DNA from: Rhizoclosmatium globosum
Lineage: Eukaryota > Chytridiomycota > Chytridiomycetes > Chytridiales > Chytriomycetaceae
Assembly (NCBI GenBank): GCA_002104985.1
Contig: MCGO01000003.1
Span: 868,001-932,000 of the forward strand
Length of the DNA stretch: 64,000 bases
Reading direction: 5' to 3'
Of this stretch, positions 53,599 to 64,000 are shown one piece after another (the stretch's first letter is position 1; every line of letters starts with the position of its first letter). The notes under the pieces were generated by a model, which saw only the letters and a program-made list of their open reading frames with translations, made no database searches and was not told the DNA's origin. A program made the position numbers and the translations under genes.

Positions 53599-56533
53599 AT
53601 GACATCTCCAGCACCACCACCACCACCACCTTCCCCTTCCCGAGGGCAGTTAGTGATCCTGTACGGCAGCGAGACTGGCACAGCGGAGGAGTGTGCGCAT
53701 TCACTCAGGCGCGAGTCGAAGCGGCGCGGGTTCGACGCTTTTGTGACGTCGCTTGATTCGTGGCGGCGCAGTGAACTTGTTTCTGAGTCAGCGAATTGCG
53801 TGTTTGTGTTTGTTGTTTCGACGACGGGCCAAGGCGCCGAACCACGAAACATGACTCGGTTTTGGAAGTGGCTTCTTCGGAAGTCGCTTGATGGTTTGTT
53901 TGGCGGAAGAAGTGTTGCCGTGTTTGGTCTGGGCGACAGTGCGTATCCGAAGTGAGTGTTTGTTTCGTTACTTGTTTGTTTACTTAGAAGACTAGATTCA
54001 ACTACCCCGCAAAGAAGCTGTTCAAACGTTTGATCCAACTGGGTGCAACTCCCTTGCTCGGAAGGGGCGATGGCGACGACCAGCACCCTCTTGGACTCGA
54101 CGGTGCATTCGATCCGTGGTGCAATAAGCTGTGGGAGGCTCTGGATGCCCGCTTTCCCGTTCCGCCAAACTTTACTATCCTGCCAAAGAACATTCTGCCA
54201 CCACCTACTTACTCGATTCAGTTTCTGACTACCTCGGACTCTACTCAGAAAACTACTCCACCCACTCTCTACACTGCGAAATGTATTCAGAATACTCGCA
54301 TCACTCATCCCGCACACTTTCAAGATGTTCGTCACATGGTCTTTGATCTATCCAACACATCTGCAAACCCACCCACCTACTCTCCTGCGGATGTCATGAC
54401 TATCTATCCTTCAAACTCTGCCTCAGATGTCCAAGAAGCCCTCGACTTTTTCGAATGGTCCGACATTGCCGACACTCCCTTCCACCTCATTTCTTCTACG
54501 TCTACAACAACAACAACAACACCAACAACAAACTCCCTCCCATTCCCTCAAACCCTCACCCTCCGCCAAACACTCACCCACCACCTAAACCTCTTTGGTC
54601 GTCCCACTTCCCGCCACTTTTTCCACCTCCTCTCCTTCTTTACCACCGATGTCATGCATGCTGAGAAATTGCAGGAGTTTGCGTCTAGTGAAGGCCATGA
54701 AGAGGTTTTTGCGTACTGTCATAAACTGAGGCGTACTGTTTTTGAGGTCATTCAGGATTTTCATTCTTGTAGAGGTACGTGAAGAGTGTGAGGAACGAGC
54801 GAGACTGACGGAGTCGGAAACTGACGGAGTCGGACCGACGAAGTCGGAGGAAGTGCGAGGAACGTGCATAGAAGGAGCGAGGAACGAGCGAGACTGACAA
54901 AGTCGGAAAGCGTGCGAGGAACGAGCGAGACTGACGGACTAGGAGGAAGTGCGAGGAACGAGCGAGATCGACGAAGTCGGAAGGAGTGCGTGGAGCGAGC
55001 GCGAGGAACGAGCGAGGAACGAGCGAGACTGTCAAACTCGAAAGGAGTGCGAGGAGCGAGTGTAGAAAGAGCGAGCAACGAGCGAGACTGACGGAGTCGG
55101 AAAGAGTGCGAGGAACAAGCGTAGAAAGAGCGAGGAACGAGCGAGACTGACGGACTAGGAGGAAGTGCGAGGAACGAGTGTAGAAAGAGCGAGCAACGAG
55201 CGAGACTGACGAAGTCGGAAAGCGTGCGAGGAACGAGCGTAGAAAGAGCGAGGAACGAGCGAGACTGACGGACTAGGAGGAAGTGCGAGGAACGAGCGAG
55301 ATCGACGAAGTCGGAAGGTGCGAGGAAAGAGCATAGAAGTAGTGATGAAGGAGCAAGGAGATGGACAGAGAAGCAAAGTGTGCGAGGAACGAGCGAGACT
55401 GACAATGTCGGAAAGAGTGCGAGGAACGAGCGAGACTGACAAAGTCGGAAAGAGTGCGAGGAACGAGCGTAGAAAGAGGAAGGAACGAGCGAGATTGACG
55501 AAATCGGAAGGTGCGAGGAACGAGCGTAGAAAGAGCGAGGAACGAGCAACAAAAAAAAACGCGGTGGGGAACGAATATAAAGGAACTAGCGAGGAGATGG
55601 ACGGAGTCTGAAAGAGTGCGAGGAACGAGCATAGAAGGAAGGGTGGGGAATGAGTACAGACGCGTGGAACACACAAATAGAGGAGATACACCCGTTACAC
55701 CCCCTACGATTTTTGGCTAACAACCATTCACACTACAGGAAAAATTCCACCTGCATACATATTCGATCTAATCGCGCCTCTACGTCCCAAACAATATTCA
55801 ATCTCATCCATCACTCCAAATGCAATCGACTTGACGGTCGGGGTCGTGCAGTACAAGACTCGTATGGCGAAACTCCGTGAGGGTGTTTGTACAAAGTACT
55901 TGGCGAGTTTGGAACCTGGAGTCAGCACCGTCACATACAAAATCGAAAAGGGAACCATGTCTGTTCCTGAGTCTGCAGCACTCCCTGTTGTCCTGATTGG
56001 CGCTGGAACTGGTATTGCGCCGATGAGGAGTCTGCTTTTGAAGCGGGTGGAGCAAGGAGCTGTTGAGAATGTTCTGTTTACGGGATACCGTGGGAGACAG
56101 TGGGACTATCTATATGGGGCAGAGTTTGAGCAGTTGGAGAGTCAAGGAAAGCTGAAACTCTTTAACGCGTTCTCGCGTGAAGATGCAGTTGAGTATCTTC
56201 TCTTTTCTTTTTGATTGCAAAATGTTGATGTTGTACTAGAACAAGGTGGTGTACATCCAGTATCGAATGGCAGAGCAAGCAGACTTGATTTGGGACGTTG
56301 TTCAACGGGGAGGGTATATTTATGTTTCAGGGTATGTTTCTGCTTATCGTTCGTTCTTATCCTTACTTAAAATTAATATGCGTTGTAGGAATGCGCAACG
56401 TATTCCAAAGAGTGTAAACGGCGCACTTGTTGACATTTTCAAATTGAAAGGAGGAATGAGTGAAGAAGCCGCTCTTGAGCTTTTGGGCAAGTTGGAAAAG
56501 GAGAGACGATACCAGTCAGAATGCTGGGTCTAA
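53599..56533 (+). CDS. TAH18: NADPH-dependent diflavin reductase (Tah18/NDOR1)
   Basis: Electron donor that passes electrons from NADPH through FAD and FMN to the Fe-S protein Dre2 (CIAPIN1), in cytosolic Fe-S cluster assembly. Exons 53599-53951, 53996-54774, 55739-56187, 56240-56331 and 56389-56533 (TAA) total 606 codons, 605 residues, the usual size. The flavodoxin domain has ILYGSETGTAEE, VVSTTGQGAEPRNM and VFGLGDSAYPKFNYPAKKL. FAD binding shows RPKQYSISS. The NADPH domain shows VLIGAGTGIAPMRSLL, FTGYRGRQWDYLYGAE and YIYVSGNAQRIPKSV, and the C-terminus ends ECWV with the usual aromatic residue. ATG 53599 is preferred to the in-frame TTG at 53590; the lead is Pro-rich. Intron 2 is 964 bp and holds a minisatellite, unlike the 44-57 bp other introns. 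The name rests on domain order and motifs. Confidence 0.93.
54779..55655 (+). repeat. minisatellite inside TAH18 intron 2
   Basis: Degenerate tandem copies of a roughly 37-bp core containing GAGGAACGAGCGAGACTGAC followed by GAAGTCGGAA. Some copies carry an inserted GTAGAAAGAGC-type block. It is purine-rich on the plus strand and fills nearly the whole intron. Long open frames across it on both strands are a by-product of the repeat and not genes. Confidence 0.92.
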
Positions 56534-56939
56534 TGTGTTTGATTATTTGAATTGATGACGGCGTAATAAAATATCGCAAAGTATATTTGTGTGTTAAATG
56601 TTCATCATTTAAGGGTCCAAATCCATCGAGGTATGGTCGCTTGAATGGATCAAGAACGCTTGCCTGTCAAAGTGATTGGAATGGATGTGTCCATGCTTGG
56701 TTAATTAAGAGACACTCTGCGGGTGGCACAAATTTGTCGATTTGTGATACGAATTGGAAATGTTGGTCTTATATTTAAGAAAATCTGGCAAGACCAGTCC
56801 TTAATATTGCAGAAGCCAACAACACGAGAAAAAAATAGACTGTTCAGCAGTCTGTAGCTTGGAATTAAGGTTGACAGAACTGCGTGACTTTGGGTGTGGT
56901 GCCTTCCACTCAAATTTTTTTTGGATGGTCATGCCCCTT
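56534..56939. other. intergenic region after TAH18
   Basis: A likely polyadenylation signal follows the stop (AATAAAATA near 56564). The rest shows no supported gene; frames at 56587-56778 (+) and 56701-56913 (-) lack any recognisable content. Confidence 0.5.
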
Positions 56940-57005
56940 CACGTGGAAAGCATCACGTGCCTAATCACGAGTTCCGTGGAAAGCCAGGTCGAACTGATAT
57001 AAATA
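56940..57005 (+). promoter_or_regulatory. chitinase 1 core promoter with two CACGTG boxes
   Basis: TATAAATA at 56998-57005 lies 50 bp before the chitinase ATG, a plausible TATA box. Two CACGTG palindromes (56940-56945 and 56954-56959) sit 14 bases apart just upstream. CACGTG is the core site of bHLH factors such as Cbf1/Pho4 in yeasts. That they regulate this gene is inferred from position. Confidence 0.55.
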
Positions 57006-57054
57006 TCCTGCCGAGTTTTCTGTGCATTTAGTATCAAACAACAACAACAATCCT

Positions 57055-59129
57055 ATGAAGCTCGCTCTTATTGCTGCAACCCTTGTTGCTGTTGCCCAAG
57101 CGCAAACTGCCTGTGCTCCTCCATACGACTCTACCAAGACATACTTGAAGGGAGACGTTGCCAGCGAGAATGGGAACAACTATGTTGCCAACTGGTGGGC
57201 TCTTAACAACGACCCAGCTGCCAACTCTGGTTCCTGGGGACAGTGGACTAACCAAGGTCCATGTGGACCTGGTCCAGCTACTACCACTGCTGCTGTTGTC
57301 AAGACTACCACTGCCGCTGTCGTGCCAACCACCACTGCCGCCGTCGTTCCAACTACCACCGCTGCCGTTGTAAAGACCACCACCGCCGTTGTCGTTCCAA
57401 CAACTACCGCTGCTGTTGTCAAGACTACCACTGCTGCCGTTGTTCAAACTACCACCGCCGCCCAGGTCAAGACCACCACAACCGCTGCCGCTGTCGCTAC
57501 CACTGCCGCTGCTGTTACCACCACTCAAGGTTCCAGCAACGTCGCGTGTTACCCCAACTGGACCGCCACACCATTCGGCGCTGGTCAGATTCCTTACAAC
57601 ACTGGAGACCTTGTTTCCTACAACGGCCAGAACTGGGTCGTTGGATACCAGGGAGCTGCTGGACCACCGAACGCTGCTGCCGGTGGAGGTTGGACTCTCC
57701 AGGGACCATGTAACGGTTCCTTCCAACACAAGCCATTCACCACTCCAGGTGTCATCGGTTACTGGACTCAATGGTCCATGTACTCTCGTCGTCAGAACGC
57801 TATCGACCAGTTGGACTTGACTGGATTCACTGGAATCAACTACGCCTTCGGTAAGAATTTTTTCGTTACTATCGGCTTATAAAATCTAACCAAACTATAG
57901 TCAATGCTCTTGCCGACGGATCTTTGGCGTCCTTTGACTCTAACGCCGATCTTAACTACATGAGGAAGTTCGCTGCTCTTCGTTACAAGTACCCCAACTT
58001 GAAGACCATGGTCTCCATTGGTGGATGGTCTGGTTCTCGTTACTTCTCCAGCATTGCCAAGACTGCTGCTACCATCCAGACTTTCGTCAAGAACGTTCAC
58101 ACTTTCTTGGACACTGAAGGTTTTGACGGTGTTGACATTGATTGGGAGGTGTGTATTGATTCCTACCGAATTGCCGATTACTAACTTCTTTTTATTAGTA
58201 CCCTGGAGGTGGAGGTCTCACCTGTAACGCCGTTGACCCAGCGGACGTTTCCAACTTCGTCAACCTTCTTGCTGCCCTTCGTGCTGAACTTGGTCCAGAC
58301 CGTACCATCTCACTGGCCGTTTCTGCCGAAGTTGAGCACTACGTTGATGGAAACACCAAGGTCAACCGTATTCCAGACATTCTCAAGTACGTTTCCTACA
58401 TCCAGATCATGTCTTATGACTTCTACGGATCATGGGACAGCTACTCTGACTTCGTAAGTTTTCTGACATTCCCCACAAACATGCTCATTCCAAATACCCT
58501 AGAACTCCCCATTGTTCTCTCCAAGAAATGGCACCAGTGACCCAGTTGAGCCACCCTCCAACAACGTTGGTTACAGTCAGCCACTCTCTATCTCTGCTGC
58601 CGTTAACGCATGGATCGGTGCCGGTGCCAAACCATCCCAACTTACCAGCGGTCTCGCTTTCTACGGTCGTTCCTGGGCAGTCACTTCTAGCGCTAACAAC
58701 GGTCTTTACCAGCCATGTGTGTCGGCTGACTCAAACACTGGATGTGGTTGTATTGGAGACTACCTCGATGCTGCCAAGTGGCAAGACCCATGTGGTGGTT
58801 CATACAACTCTGGTGTCTGGATGTACAACAACTTGCGTGGAGCTGCCAACTCTGGCGGTCAACAAGCTTCTGCTCCTCTTGCGTCTGGTCCAACTACTGC
58901 CTCCAACGGATGGACTCGTCAGTACTTTGACTTTGCTCAAAACCCAACTATCTACACTGCAAACTACCTTAACAGACCTACTGTTGTCTCTTACGATGAC
59001 CCAGTTTCTATCCAGGCTAAGGCTCAATGGTCTAAGACTGCTGGTCTTGGTGGAGTTATGATCTGGGAGTTGTCTCAGGACTACAACCAGGAGTTGATCA
59101 CTGCCACCAGAGCCGGATGGGGTAACTAA
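57055..59129 (+). CDS. secreted GH18 chitinase with two chitin-binding modules
   Basis: Hydrolyses beta-1,4 bonds in chitin, outside the cell or at the wall. Exons 57055-57850, 57901-58148, 58199-58453 and 58503-59129 (TAA) give 641 residues. Residues 1-17 are a signal peptide ending AQAQ. A CBM5/12-like module follows, with ANWWALNNDPAANSGSW between Cys residues, then a Thr/Ala/Val linker of about 80 residues made of ATTTAAVV-type repeats. A second, related module (CYPNWTATPFGAGQIPYNTG) leads into the GH18 barrel: VIGYWTQW, SIGGWSGS, the catalytic DGVDIDWE with Asp-x-Asp-x-Glu intact, MSYDFYGSW and MIWELSQD. Codon use is strongly biased, suggesting high expression. Intron positions equal those of the next gene, so the pair arose by tandem duplication. 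Confidence 0.95.
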
Positions 59130-59431
59130 ACAAATCTCCTGAGCTATGTTGTGATATCTCGACTTTCTATTGTTTTTCGATATTCGTGATTTCTCTATGA
59201 AACCAATAAATAATAAGCTAGTATTCTAGTGACTTGTTCAACTATTTTATAAGAGTTCTTGCACAAGGACCCTTGTTTTGTAGTCGCGTCCATAAAGTGG
59301 GAAGTTAAAACTTGGTGATGTCATGTGAGTCTCTCTCATTTTCACGTCGGAGTCATGTGATCCTTTGAAGTTTATTGGGGCACAAAAACGTGAGGCTCAT
59401 TCAATTCTTCCCGACAACTCACATCGTATCC

Positions 59432-61720
59432 ATGAAGATAGCAATCATCACCGTTGCACTTGCTGCGGTATCTCAAGCCCAGACTCTTTGTGCACCAGCG
59501 TACGATGCAACCAAGACGTACCTCAAGGGAGACTCTGCTAGTGTGGACGGAAATAACTATGTAGCCAATTGGTGGTCTCAAAATAATGATCCTGCTGCTA
59601 ATTCAGGTCCTTGGAGCCAGTGGACCAAACAAGGACCCTGCGGAACCAGCAAAGTGACAGTTGTATCCAAAACTCCCCTCCCGTCCTCCTCTACCATTAA
59701 TGCAGCCAAGTCCTCGACCATTTCCGTTCGTCCGTCGCCTACAAGTTCCGCTACTCCATCGTCTGATTGTTTTCCTTCCTATGACGCGAACAAAGATTAT
59801 GTCCAGGGTGAAAAGGCGAGCAAGGACGGGCAAAACTTTGTGGCTCATTATTGGTCCCACGGTACCGACCCAACAGCTAACTCTGCGAATCCTTGGGATG
59901 CCTGGACAAAGCAAGGGTCTTGTGGAAATGGCCCTATTCCAACAAGTGTTGTCAAACCCTCCCAAAGTGTCATTGTCACTTCCACATCGCTCGCACCAGC
60001 CGTCACATCGAGCTCTAGTTCCATTGTGTCTTTAACGAAATACAGCACTGTTTCTTTGCCAGGTACCGTCACTTCAACAGCAACGCCAGTTACAACAAAG
60101 TCAGCTTCTGCTCCAGCCACAACCCAGGCTTCAGGTCTCCCAGCTTGCTACCCCAACTGGACCGCAACTCCCTTCGGCGCCGGTCAGATTCCATACAACA
60201 ACGGCGATCTTGTTTCGTACAACAGCCAGAACTGGGTTGTGGGTTACCAAGGCGCGGCTGGACCACCGAATGCTGCTGCGGGAAGTGGTTGGACTCTTCA
60301 AGGCCCTTGTGACGGGGCTTTTAAGCATAAACCGTACACGAGTCCAGGCTTGATTGGTTATTGGACTCAGTGGTCCATGTACTCGCGTCGTCAGAATGCG
60401 ATTGATCAGTTGGATTTGAGTGGGTTTACTGGAATCAACTATGCGTTTGGTAAGTAGTTGACTGTTTTTTACTGACGTGAATCTAAGCGAACTTTGAATA
60501 GTCGATGCGCTTGCGGATGGAACTTTGAAATCCTTTGACCCGAATGCAGATCTGAACTATATGAGAAAGTTTACTGCGCAGAGGTACAAATATCCGAACT
60601 TGAAAGCTATTATTTCGATTGGAGGATGGTCCGGGTCTTTGCATTTTTCCACTATCGCAAAGTCCCCTGCCCTCATTCAGACATTTGTCAAGAATGTCCA
60701 CACTTTCTTGGACACTGAAGGATTTGATGGGGTTGATATCGATTGGGAGGTGAGCCCATGATTTTGTTCTTATGAAGACATGCTCAAACAATTTATAGTA
60801 TCCTGGGGGAGGAGGTGTTACGTGCAACGCCGTTGACGACAGCGACGTTTCAAACTTTGTCAATCTTCTTGCTGCCCTCCGCGCAGAACTTGGTCCAGAC
60901 CGTACCATTTCGCTTGCTGTCTCAGCAGAAGTTGAACACTACTTTGACAAAAAGACCAAAGTAAACCGTATTCCAGACATTATGAAGTACGTCTCCTACG
61001 TACAAGTCATGTCGTACGATTTCTACGGGTCCTGGAACAATTTCTCTGACTTTGTGAGTTACGACGATTCCACAATTGCCATAAAACTGACCAACTTCTC
61101 TCCAGAACTCGCCTCTCAACTCTCCACGAAACGGCACAAACGATCCACAGGAACCACCATCCAACAACGCGGGATACAGCCAGCCTCTTTCCCAAACTTC
61201 ATCCATCGCGGCCTGGATCGCTGCAGGAGCCAAACCATCTCAACTCACAAACGGTCTCGCGTTCTACGGGCGCTCCTGGTCCGTTACGTCCAACGTCAAC
61301 AACGGGCTGTATCAGCCATGTAAAGGCGCTGACCAGAACGACGGATGCGGTGTGATTGGTGATTACCTCGACACTGCGAAATGGACTGACAAGTGTGGCC
61401 TTTCGTACAACTCTGGCGTCTGGATGTACTTGAACTTGCGTGGTGCCGGTCAGCAGACAGCTGCGCCATTGGCGAAGGGTGCAACTACCGCTTCGAATGG
61501 ATGGACGCGTGAATACTTTGACTTTGCGCAGAACCCGACTTTGTATACTCCAAACTATCTCAATAGACCAACGTTTGTTGCGTACGATGATCCAATCTCT
61601 ATTAAAGCAAAGGCGGCTTTCGCGAAATCGGCTGGTCTTGGAGGAACGATGATTTGGGAATTGTCACAAGACTTTGGTGGAGAACTGATTACCGCTGCAA
61701 AGGCTGGATGGGGTGTTTGA
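59432..61720 (+). CDS. secreted GH18 chitinase with three chitin-binding modules
   Basis: Paralogue of the preceding chitinase, 302 bp downstream. Exons 59432-60449, 60502-60749, 60799-61053 and 61106-61720 (TGA) give 711 residues, and the four exons break at the same codons as in the first gene. The signal peptide ends SQAQ. The first module has ANWWSQNNDPAANSGPW. An additional module not in the first gene (CFPSYDANKDYVQGEKAS ... AHYWSHGTDPTANSA) follows, then a Ser/Thr/Pro linker without the ATTTAAVV repeats, then the module CYPNWTATPFGAGQIPY and the GH18 domain. The catalytic DGVDIDWE, SIGGWSGS, MSYDFYGSW and MIWELSQD are intact. Codon bias is weaker than in its neighbour, suggesting lower expression. 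The linker and extra module are the main differences. Confidence 0.95.
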
Positions 61721-62019
61721 GCTTCCCATCAGCATGACCTCATAGTATTCTTATAACCGTTCTATTTTTCATACTCAGACAAGTCTCTTATCAATATTCA
61801 AACATGACATCGTAATAAACAAGTGATTACTTTAACCTGGCGCCATAACGGGACACTGCTGAGTTTGCGTTGGCTGATATTTTGATCGTAAATAACATCA
61901 CAAACAACCTCTTTGATTGACACATCAAGTTTGCAAAACCAAGACAGGAAAGTATTTAATTTCCGAAACAAAAAAACTTAACTAAATAAACGAAAAAGAT
62001 GACAAATATGTTGAATTAG

Positions 62020-63955
62020 TTAAACAATGATTCTTGTCATGATGTTTTCTGGCATGGCACGGATACCATTTACGATTGACTGGATGTTGGTATCAGGGTT
62101 GATTTCCAGGTCGGCAGCCAAGTATGCGATTGAACCCTTTGAGTCACAGATTTGCTTCTCAATGTTACAGTCCGACAAGAGTTTGTTTACTTGCTATTTT
62201 GGGGGGAGGAGGGTTTAACACTCTGAGTGTAGACTGTAGAATACAAAACTACATACCTTCAACACTCCTGGAACATTGTGGTGCACGTTAATGATACGAA
62301 CAGTCTTCTTGGACTGTACAGGACGCAGGTCAATCTCTGGGTAGTTGACAGATCCCAATGTCATTCCTGTTGAGAGGAACTTGACGAGAGCAGTCGCGAC
62401 TTCGACACCAATAGCGCTTTGAGCTTCTTCAGTGGATCCTCCAATGTGAGGACTTAAGATGGTGTTTGGTGAGCCCTTCAATGGACTGTCAAAGTTCTTT
62501 CCGTTTGCGAATGGCTCAACTGGGAAGACATCCTATTAAGAGACAACGGTAGTTAGTTGACGAGAATAAGCTTCACGAAACACGTACGACAGCGGCACCG
62601 GCCAAGTGTCCAGACTTGAGACCTTGCGAAAGTGCTGGGATATCAACCTATTCAAGGAGTTAAATCTTAGGTAAGGTTCCCTCAACAGAGTCACAAGGAT
62701 ACATACCACAGTTCCACGACTTGCGTTAATCAAATAAGCTCCCTTCTTCATCAATCCAATCTCCTTTGCATTGATCATATTCTTTGTCTCAGGAGTCTCT
62801 GGAACGTGTAATGAGACAAAGTCAGAAGTCTTGAGCAAATCTTCGAGCGACTTGGCTGGAATAGCGGTTCCGAGCTATTTTAATGTCTGTTTGAGGAGAA
62901 GCAGAGAGAGTGTGTGTTTCGTGCAACTTACAGGGAATCGCTGGTTGACGTCAAAGAACTTGACAACCATACCCATGGATTCGGCAAGGACAGAGAGCTG
63001 GCTTCCAATGTGTCCGTATCCAATAATTCCCAACTGCTTTCCTTTGATTTCGTGGGTTGCAGAACCGACCTTCATTGGAAAAGGGTTAGTCAATCGTCAA
63101 GGATACACCAAAGAGACGTACCACTCGGTTCCAGACACCATTGTGCATTTCAGTGTTTCTGTCAGTCACTTGACGAGCGAGGGCAATGATTTCGGCAATG
63201 ACAAGCTCAGCTGCAAAATCAAATGGTTAGAGATACCCTTCAAGGTCAATGATTTGAAATAAGGCTCCATAATCGATTCAGGTTTCGTATAGCATTTCGT
63301 TTTTTCATATACAGTATGGATTCGGGAGGTGTGTTGCTGAGGACAACTGAAACTCACCAACACTACGGGAGTTACTGAATGGAGAGTTGAAAACAGTCAT
63401 CTGAACATTGGCGATAAGCATATCAGCAGATACAAATCAAATGAGAACTCACTCCATGTGTAGCAGCATACTCCAAGTTGACCTGGTTGGTTCCAATACA
63501 GAAACATCCAATCGCAACCAAGTTCTTTGCCTCCTTCAACACTTCTGCGGTAAGCATAGTCTTTGATCTATAAGGGTATTCATAGTATATGTGAGGTATA
63601 GTCAGTTAAACCGGTCTTCCATGTGTTTTTGTTGTTTTGGAACAAGGGGGAGATAAGACAGGGGTAGTGCTCCTTTTTTTTGCTTTTGGCCTCGCTCTGA
63701 GATGCGCACCTGAGACCAACGGCGTGCACGTCCCGAATCTTCAGTTTTAGTTGGTCTTCGGGAAGCGCCTTGAGCTGGTACTCGATCTCGTAACCGGCGT
63801 CTCTGAGGATCTCGACTCCGGTTTGGCTGACACCTTCGGCCACAGTTAGCGTTGCATTAGAGCACTCGCACTAAGATAAGGTACGCACCTTCGAGAAGGA
63901 GAATCTTGAGCTTTGGAGCAGCTGGTGCTGGTGCTGTGGCAGAAGGTGTCGTCAT
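62020..63955 (-). CDS. SER3: D-3-phosphoglycerate dehydrogenase
   Basis: First step of serine synthesis: oxidises 3-phosphoglycerate to 3-phosphohydroxypyruvate with NAD. Ten exons on the minus strand: 63955-63889, 63833-63710, 63567-63453, 63400-63358, 63210-63122, 63069-62932, 62874-62707, 62647-62588, 62532-62257 and 62193-62020 (TAA). They total 418 codons, 417 residues, close to yeast Ser3/Ser33 length after allowing for a shorter N-terminus. Motifs: KILLLEGVSQ at the start, IGCFCIGTNQV, FNSPFSNSRSV, the NAD-binding GIIGYGHIGSQLSVLAE, the catalytic Arg in NASRGTV, and His in LSPHIGGSTEEAQ. A C-terminal ACT-type domain (VRIINVHHNVPGVL to the end) is the usual serine-sensing module. With nine introns it is the most interrupted gene in the window. 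The symbol follows the yeast enzyme. Confidence 0.95.
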
Positions 63956-64000
63956 TTTGGTAAAATCTTGATGTGATGTCATCGTCGCAATCTTCCCCAG

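Noticed and set aside
54761..55691. Long open frames (263, 178 and 133 codons) on the minus strand
   Set aside because: They are translations of the purine-rich minisatellite inside a TAH18 intron; composition and periodicity explain them.
57034..57771. 245-codon Gly/Ser-rich minus-strand frame
   Set aside because: It is the antisense of the chitinase linker and modules; the plus strand is clearly coding.
1..64000. CRISPR array or bacterial operon structure
   Set aside because: The only regular array has 292-bp units with no spacers, and the genes contain spliceosomal introns.

Overview
The window looks like nuclear DNA of an early-diverging fungus, most likely a chytrid. The grounds are short introns (about 45-65 bp) with GT-AG ends and CTAAC-like branch points, two secreted GH18 chitinases with chitin-binding modules, a GPI-anchored wall-type protein, a Ty1/copia retrotransposon and an SR-type splicing factor. 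The species is an inference; nothing here fixes it. All genes were read by eye, exon by exon, so splice sites are predictions.

Region 1 (1-14964) is a head-to-tail array of a 292-bp satellite: 51 full units plus an 84-bp partial unit, almost identical to one another. Region 2 (about 15-42.7 kb) is accessory DNA. It holds three copies of a degenerate 2-2.5 kb repeat arranged with a period of about 4 kb, and an intact, probably young copia element (20335-26738; apparently identical 221-bp LTRs, 5-bp target duplication) that has split the first copy. It also holds a multicopy small gene family whose last exon ends in SSTRR (one open copy, others broken), several unrecognised multi-exon genes (16777-18031, 33048-34241, 38645-39729) and a 253-bp inverted repeat. 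Several of these genes use a first exon that consists only of the start codon.

Region 3 (about 41-64 kb) is mostly ordinary, dense gene space. From left to right: a nocturnin/CCR4-like nuclease (+), an SDR oxidoreductase (-), a GPI-anchored Ser/Thr protein (+), an SREK1/SRSF11-like splicing regulator (+), a predicted N-myristoylated Lys-rich protein (+), and an unrecognised protein built from tandemly duplicated exons (-) with two decayed relatives beside it. Then come the diflavin reductase Tah18/NDOR1 (+) with a minisatellite in an intron, two tandem GH18 chitinases (+), and D-3-phosphoglycerate dehydrogenase (-), complete about 45 bp from the right edge.

The conserved genes do not form one pathway. 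They are housekeeping (serine synthesis, Fe-S assembly electron transfer, splicing) and cell-wall functions. The best candidates for something undescribed are the SSTRR family with start-codon-only exons and a shared in-frame TGA, the exon-repeat protein at 51482-53492, and the 292-bp array, which could be plain satellite or a repeated RNA gene.
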